From the NCBI GenBank assembly GCA_947462175.1, contig CANHOE010000060.1, positions 1 through 10,438 of the forward strand: 10,438 nucleotides of DNA. Direction: 5' to 3'. Positions 7,440 through 10,438 of this stretch are shown piece after piece (within the stretch, counting starts at the first letter, position 1; each line of letters starts with the position of its first letter). Made by a program: the position numbers and the translations under genes. The notes below the pieces were generated by a model. It did no database searches and was not told the origin of the DNA. It saw only the letters and a program-made list of their open reading frames with translations. The stretch is from Burkholderiales bacterium. Lineage in GTDB: Bacteria; Pseudomonadota; Gammaproteobacteria; Burkholderiales; Burkholderiaceae_C.

Positions 7440-7444
7440 CTCCT
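7440..7444 (-). promoter_or_regulatory. ribosome binding site of dhaK
   Basis: On the minus strand AGGAG is followed by six bases and then GTG. This good spacing supports the GTG start of dhaK. Confidence 0.7.
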
Positions 7445-7474
7445 GCTCAAAGCGTCAGAGGTTCTCAAATGATT

Positions 7475-8062
7475 TCAAAGGGTTTCACAGATGGCACCGA
7501 TGATCAATGCCATCGAACGCGAACCCGGGTCCACATGACCCAGCGCGCGGTCACCCAGAAAGGACGCGCGGCCCTTGATCGCATTCATTGCGGCTGTTGC
7601 CTCGGCGGCGGCTACCGCGCCCTGTTTCACGCGTGCAACGATGTCGTCGCCGCCAGCCTCCAACAGCGTTGCCACCGGGTCCAGCACATCGAGCAGGGTC
7701 TTCTGACCGACTTCCGCCTTGCCCAGGCGGGTGAGTGCGGCCATGCTGGCCCGCAGCGCACGCCCCAGATCGGCAGGGCCAGGCGCTGCAGGCAATTCCT
7801 TGGACAGCGTGACCAGCAGCGTGCCGAACACCGGGCCCGAAGAGCCACCAATGGTCGACATGCAGGTCATGCCCATGGTGCGAAGCGCTTCGTTCAGCGT
7901 CTGTGCAGACAGGGCCTCCAGCTTGCCCTGAATCGCCAGTGCCCCGCGCCGCATGTTCAAGCCGTGGTCACCGTCGCCAATGGCCTGGTCGAGCGCGGTC
8001 AGTTCGTCCACATGGTCGATCAGGGTCTGCGTGGCAGCCTGGATCACGGCGTTCAGTTTCAT
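7475..8062 (-). CDS. dhaL: dihydroxyacetone kinase, nucleotide-binding subunit DhaL
   Basis: The product has 195 residues and is slightly shorter than E. coli DhaL (about 210). It carries the nucleotide and transfers the phosphate to the dihydroxyacetone held by DhaK. The magnesium-binding aspartates are visible in LDQAIGDGDHGLNM (Asp25, Asp30, Asp32). GMTCMSTIGGSSGPVFGTLL is the glycine/serine nucleotide loop. KAEVGQKTLLDVLDPV and KGRASFLGDRALGHVDPGS are the other family blocks. The ATG at 8060-8062 is chosen because it places these motifs at the usual distance from the N-terminus. The open frame extends to 8188, but the extra residues do not look like the family. No clear Shine-Dalgarno is seen. 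In PTS-type systems the ADP on DhaL is recharged by DhaM, which is not in the window. Confidence 0.93.
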   Translation of the reverse strand: MKLNAVIQAATQTLIDHVDELTALDQAIGDGDHGLNMRRGALAIQGKLEALSAQTLNEALRTMGMTCMSTIGGSSGPVFGTLLVTLSKELPAAPGPADLGRALRASMAALTRLGKAEVGQKTLLDVLDPVATLLEAGGDDIVARVKQGAVAAAEATAAMNAIKGRASFLGDRALGHVDPGSRSMALIIGAICETL

Positions 8063-8207
8063 GGGATTCGTGTTGTCGTTCAGCCAATGAAGCAAAGGAG
8101 CAGCGTCAGGCCCTCGCTCGGTAGATGCGTGAGTTGCTGCAGGACAGGAGGATAAATCGTGCAGGCACACTTGCGCTTTCCGGTTCAACTTCCATCACGA
8201 CCCGCAC
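8063..8207. promoter_or_regulatory. divergent intergenic region between dhaL and the oxidoreductase gene
   Basis: The 145 bp between two divergent starts must hold promoters for the dhaL-dhaK-ndh transcript and probably for the oxidoreductase at 8208. I find no convincing -35/-10 pair on either strand and no clear operator palindrome. The only strong signal is a plus-strand AGGAGG at 8146-8151. The assignment as a regulatory region rests on gene layout, not on motifs. Confidence 0.4.
8146..8151 (+). promoter_or_regulatory. strong Shine-Dalgarno sequence without a matching annotated gene
   Basis: AGGAGG is followed seven bases later by GTG (8159-8161). That GTG opens a 39-codon frame ending at TAA 8276-8278, which overlaps the start of the oxidoreductase gene in another frame. 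The oxidoreductase ATG at 8208 lies 56 bases from the motif, too far to use it directly. A leader peptide is possible, and a chance match is equally possible. Confidence 0.3.
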
Positions 8208-9110
8208 ATGTCCAACACTCATGCCCTCCAGATCTCAGTCCTCGGCCTTGGCCAGATGGGTGCCCCGATCGCCCGTAACCTCGTCGCCCGCGGCTTCGCT
8301 GTTCGCGTCTGGAACCGAGATGCTGCCAAGACCGCCAGCGTCCCTGGCGCAACGCCTTGCGCGACCATTGCAGAAGCCGTTGCCGGCGCCGATGTCGCGC
8401 TCACCATGCTGGCCGATGACGCCGCGCTGCGCGAGGTGACCCTCGGCGCCGGTGGCCTGCTCGATGCGCTGCCGTCAGGCGCGGTGCACCTGGGCATGAG
8501 CACGGTATCGCTCGCGATCGTGAGTGAACTCGCGAAGGCGCACGCTGCACGTGGCCAGGAATACATCGCCTCGCCCGTCTTCGGCCGGCCGGACGTGGCG
8601 GCGGCTGCCAAGCTCTTCGTGGTGCCGGGCGGCCCCACTGGCACGCTTGAGCGACTGGCCCCCCTCTTCGCCGCCATCGGCCAGGCCACCTTCCCGATGG
8701 CGACGCCCGAGCAAGCGGCCCAGGCCAAGCTGGCGGGCAACTTCATGATCGCCGGCACGCTCGAAATTCTGGCCGAGGCGCTGGCCTTCGGCGAGAAGGG
8801 CGGCATCGACCCCGAGAAGCTGATGGGCCTGTTCACCGGCACCGTGTTCGGCAGTCCCATCGTGAACCGCTACGGCGGCATGATCGCGCGCGCCGAGTTC
8901 GAGCCCGCGGCCTTCGCGCTGCGCCTGGGCCTCAAGGACGTGAACCTGGTGCTCGCCGCCAGCCAGCAGCTCGGATTGTCGATGCCGGTGGCGAGCGTGG
9001 TGCAGCAGCACCTGGTGAGCGCGGTCGACAAGGGGCTGGGGGACATCGACTTCGCTGGCGTGTCGACCATCGTGCGCGAGGAGGCGGGTCTCGGCGCTGT
9101 GCGCCGTTGA
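8208..9110 (+). CDS. NAD(P)-dependent oxidoreductase of the beta-hydroxyacid dehydrogenase (3-hydroxyisobutyrate dehydrogenase-like) family
   Basis: The product has 300 residues, the usual length for this family. The N-terminal Rossmann fold has VLGLGQMGAPIARNL at residues 11-25, and VWNRD at 34-38 has an Asn-Arg after the second strand, which usually favours NADPH. The C-terminal helical domain holds the family's catalytic lysine, Lys174, with Asn178 in KLAGNFM. The usual substrate loop of the family (DAPVSGG followed by GA) is replaced by ASPVFGRPDVAAA at 121-133, so the substrate is unlikely to be plain 3-hydroxyisobutyrate. Related proteins act on tartronate semialdehyde, succinic semialdehyde, threonate or imines. 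The gene is divergent from dhaL, which suggests a shared pathway for three- or four-carbon hydroxy compounds, but this is inference. The ATG at 8208 has a weak ribosome binding site. Confidence 0.88.
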   Translation: MSNTHALQISVLGLGQMGAPIARNLVARGFAVRVWNRDAAKTASVPGATPCATIAEAVAGADVALTMLADDAALREVTLGAGGLLDALPSGAVHLGMSTVSLAIVSELAKAHAARGQEYIASPVFGRPDVAAAAKLFVVPGGPTGTLERLAPLFAAIGQATFPMATPEQAAQAKLAGNFMIAGTLEILAEALAFGEKGGIDPEKLMGLFTGTVFGSPIVNRYGGMIARAEFEPAAFALRLGLKDVNLVLAASQQLGLSMPVASVVQQHLVSAVDKGLGDIDFAGVSTIVREEAGLGAVRR

Positions 9111-9122
9111 GCGCGCGCAGGC

Positions 9123-9150
9123 GGCTTGCCCGCGGTTGATCAAGCCTTTT
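9123..9150 (+). terminator. possible intrinsic terminator of the oxidoreductase gene
   Basis: GGCTTG (9123-9128) and CAAGCC (9141-9146) form a 6-bp stem with a 12-nt loop, followed directly by TTTT. It lies 13 bp after the stop at 9110 and overlaps the last codons of the convergent transporter gene. The stem is short and the T-run is only four long, so this is tentative. Confidence 0.35.
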
Positions 9151-10438
9151 CGGGCGTCAGCGAACGCACAGCGTCGTCGACGCTGAAATGCATCCGGCCG
9201 GTGTCGCCCACACCGTCTGGATCCCAGCGGCTCAGCAGTTCCCGCACGGCATCCTTGGCGCGCGAGAGCACCAGCACGACATCCGCTTCGCGCAGCCGTT
9301 GCGCGAGTTCAACCAGGCACTCCACTGCCGTGCTGTCGAGGTCCACGCTCTCCTCCAGGCTCAGGATCACCGCGCGGACCGAGTCCTTTGGTTGAGCTCG
9401 CAGGCGCGCCAGCACTTCGGCCACCACCCGTTCCGCATTGGCGAAGAACAGGGGCTCCTCCGGCCGCAGGATCAAGAGCCCCGGAACGCGGGATGCATCG
9501 GAATGGGCATCGATCACCACGTAGTTGCGCGAGCTTCCCAGCTCGCCCAGCTCGTGCACCACCGGCAGGCTGAACCGGCGCAGCGCTGCCACCAGCGACA
9601 GGCCGATCGCTGCCAGCATGCCGTGCAGCACACCGAACAGCAGCACGGCCAGCACTGCGCCGACCAGCAGTACCTGATCGCGCTGCATCCGCCAGACATC
9701 CAGCAAGGGCCGCGGGTTCAGCGCATGCCAGAGCGCTGCGATGACGGCCACTGCCAGCACCGGCCGCGGCAGCCAGTGAAGCTGTGAAGACGCGAAGAAC
9801 AGCACCGCGGCAATCACCGTCAGCGCCAACGCTCCGGCCCATCTGCTGCAGGCGCCAGCCGCCGCATTCGCGGTACTGGCCGAGAAACCTGCGCCGACCG
9901 GCATGCCCTGAAAAAGCGCCGCGCCGACATTGCAGGCACCCAGCACCATCAGTTCGCGGTTGGCCTCCACCGTGTCGCCGTGCGCCAGCGCGAGGCTGCG
10001 AACGCTGCCCCAGGATTCGGCGAACACCAGCACCACCAGGCCGAAGGCCAGCTCGGCGATCCTCAGCCATTCGGTGATCGGCAGCAGCGGCAGCGCCAGC
10101 TTGAAGGCAGGTCGCTCGAAGCCGCCGACCTCTGCCACCCCCATCGCGCCGAGATCCAGAAACTGCGCGGCCGCAATCGCCAGCACGATGACCAGCAGCG
10201 AGGCCGGCCATCTTGGCCAACGCCTCAGCGTGACCATCAACCCGGCCGCAATCAACGCCACCACCATCGTGGGCACATGCCAATGCGTGCCATGCGTGGC
10301 GGCGTAGAGCAGCAGGCGCAGCGGGTCGCCGCCCGCGTCTGCCGGCAGGGTGAAGCCCAGCGCATCAGGCAGCTGCTTGATGACGATGGTGATGGCCAGC
10401 GCAAACGCAAAGCCGCGCAAGACCGGCCGCGACACATA
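9140..10438 (-). CDS. SulP-family anion transporter with C-terminal STAS domain, N-terminus beyond the window
   Basis: The frame is open to the right edge and ends at TGA (9140-9142), giving about 433 residues. Full SulP proteins usually have about 500-570, so roughly the first 100 residues, including the first membrane spans, are missing. The visible part has many hydrophobic segments. It contains the conserved block NRELMVLGACNVGAALFQGMP followed by GAGFSASTANAAAGACS, typical of the SulP transmembrane domain. The last 120 or so residues form a STAS domain (LLILRPEEPLFFANAERV, then VDLDSTAVECLVELAQRL). SulP proteins carry sulfate, bicarbonate or dicarboxylates, and the sequence does not tell which. 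No carbonic anhydrase fusion is seen at the C-terminus. It is convergent with the oxidoreductase, with 29 bp between the stops. The GTG at 10435 is an internal codon, not the true start. Confidence 0.92.
   Translation of the reverse strand, partial: YVSRPVLRGFAFALAITIVIKQLPDALGFTLPADAGGDPLRLLLYAATHGTHWHVPTMVVALIAAGLMVTLRRWPRWPASLLVIVLAIAAAQFLDLGAMGVAEVGGFERPAFKLALPLLPITEWLRIAELAFGLVVLVFAESWGSVRSLALAHGDTVEANRELMVLGACNVGAALFQGMPVGAGFSASTANAAAGACSRWAGALALTVIAAVLFFASSQLHWLPRPVLAVAVIAALWHALNPRPLLDVWRMQRDQVLLVGAVLAVLLFGVLHGMLAAIGLSLVAALRRFSLPVVHELGELGSSRNYVVIDAHSDASRVPGLLILRPEEPLFFANAERVVAEVLARLRAQPKDSVRAVILSLEESVDLDSTAVECLVELAQRLREADVVLVLSRAKDAVRELLSRWDPDGVGDTGRMHFSVDDAVRSLTPEKA

Noticed and set aside
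8063..8188. Upstream extension of dhaL to 8188
   Set aside because: The additional 42 residues do not resemble the DhaL N-terminus, and the magnesium-binding motif would lie unusually far from the start.

Overview
The window is GC-rich DNA (about two thirds G+C by eye) from a bacterial chromosome. The glycogen gene order, the dihydroxyacetone kinase subunits and the style of the proteins suggest a betaproteobacterium of the order Burkholderiales, perhaps near Rubrivivax, Leptothrix or Roseateles. That placement is an inference from general knowledge, not from a search.

Positions 1-4669 (+ strand) carry a glycogen/maltodextrin cluster. It holds the 3' end of a probable glycogen debranching enzyme (glgX), malQ (4-alpha-glucanotransferase), glgC (ADP-glucose pyrophosphorylase) and glgA (glycogen synthase). 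glgX/malQ overlap as ATGA and glgC/glgA overlap by one base as TAGTG, so both pairs are probably translationally coupled. A 172-bp gap separates malQ from glgC. GlgC makes ADP-glucose, GlgA polymerises it, and GlgX and MalQ trim and rearrange the resulting glucans.

Positions 4670-5070 lie between the convergent genes glgA and ndh and contain no convincing gene. They hold the most unusual structure in the window: two copies, in inverted orientation, of an element of about 130 bp. Each copy has a shared core of about 72 nt, flanked by a near-perfect 23-25 bp inverted repeat. The stem sequence differs between copies while pairing is kept. The overall layout is A-B-A'-C-B'-C'.

Positions 5071-8062 (- strand) read dhaL, dhaK, ndh in the order of transcription. 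These are two dihydroxyacetone kinase subunits followed, after 14 bp, by a type II NADH dehydrogenase. No dhaM is visible. A divergent gene at 8208-9110 (+) encodes a beta-hydroxyacid dehydrogenase-like NAD(P)-dependent oxidoreductase with an atypical substrate-loop motif. It shares a 145-bp intergenic region with dhaL.

Positions 9140-10438 (- strand) are the 3' part of a SulP-family anion transporter with a C-terminal STAS domain. Its N-terminus lies beyond the right edge.

Most of the window is ordinary central metabolism. The paired structured repeat downstream of glgA is the part that deserves closer examination.
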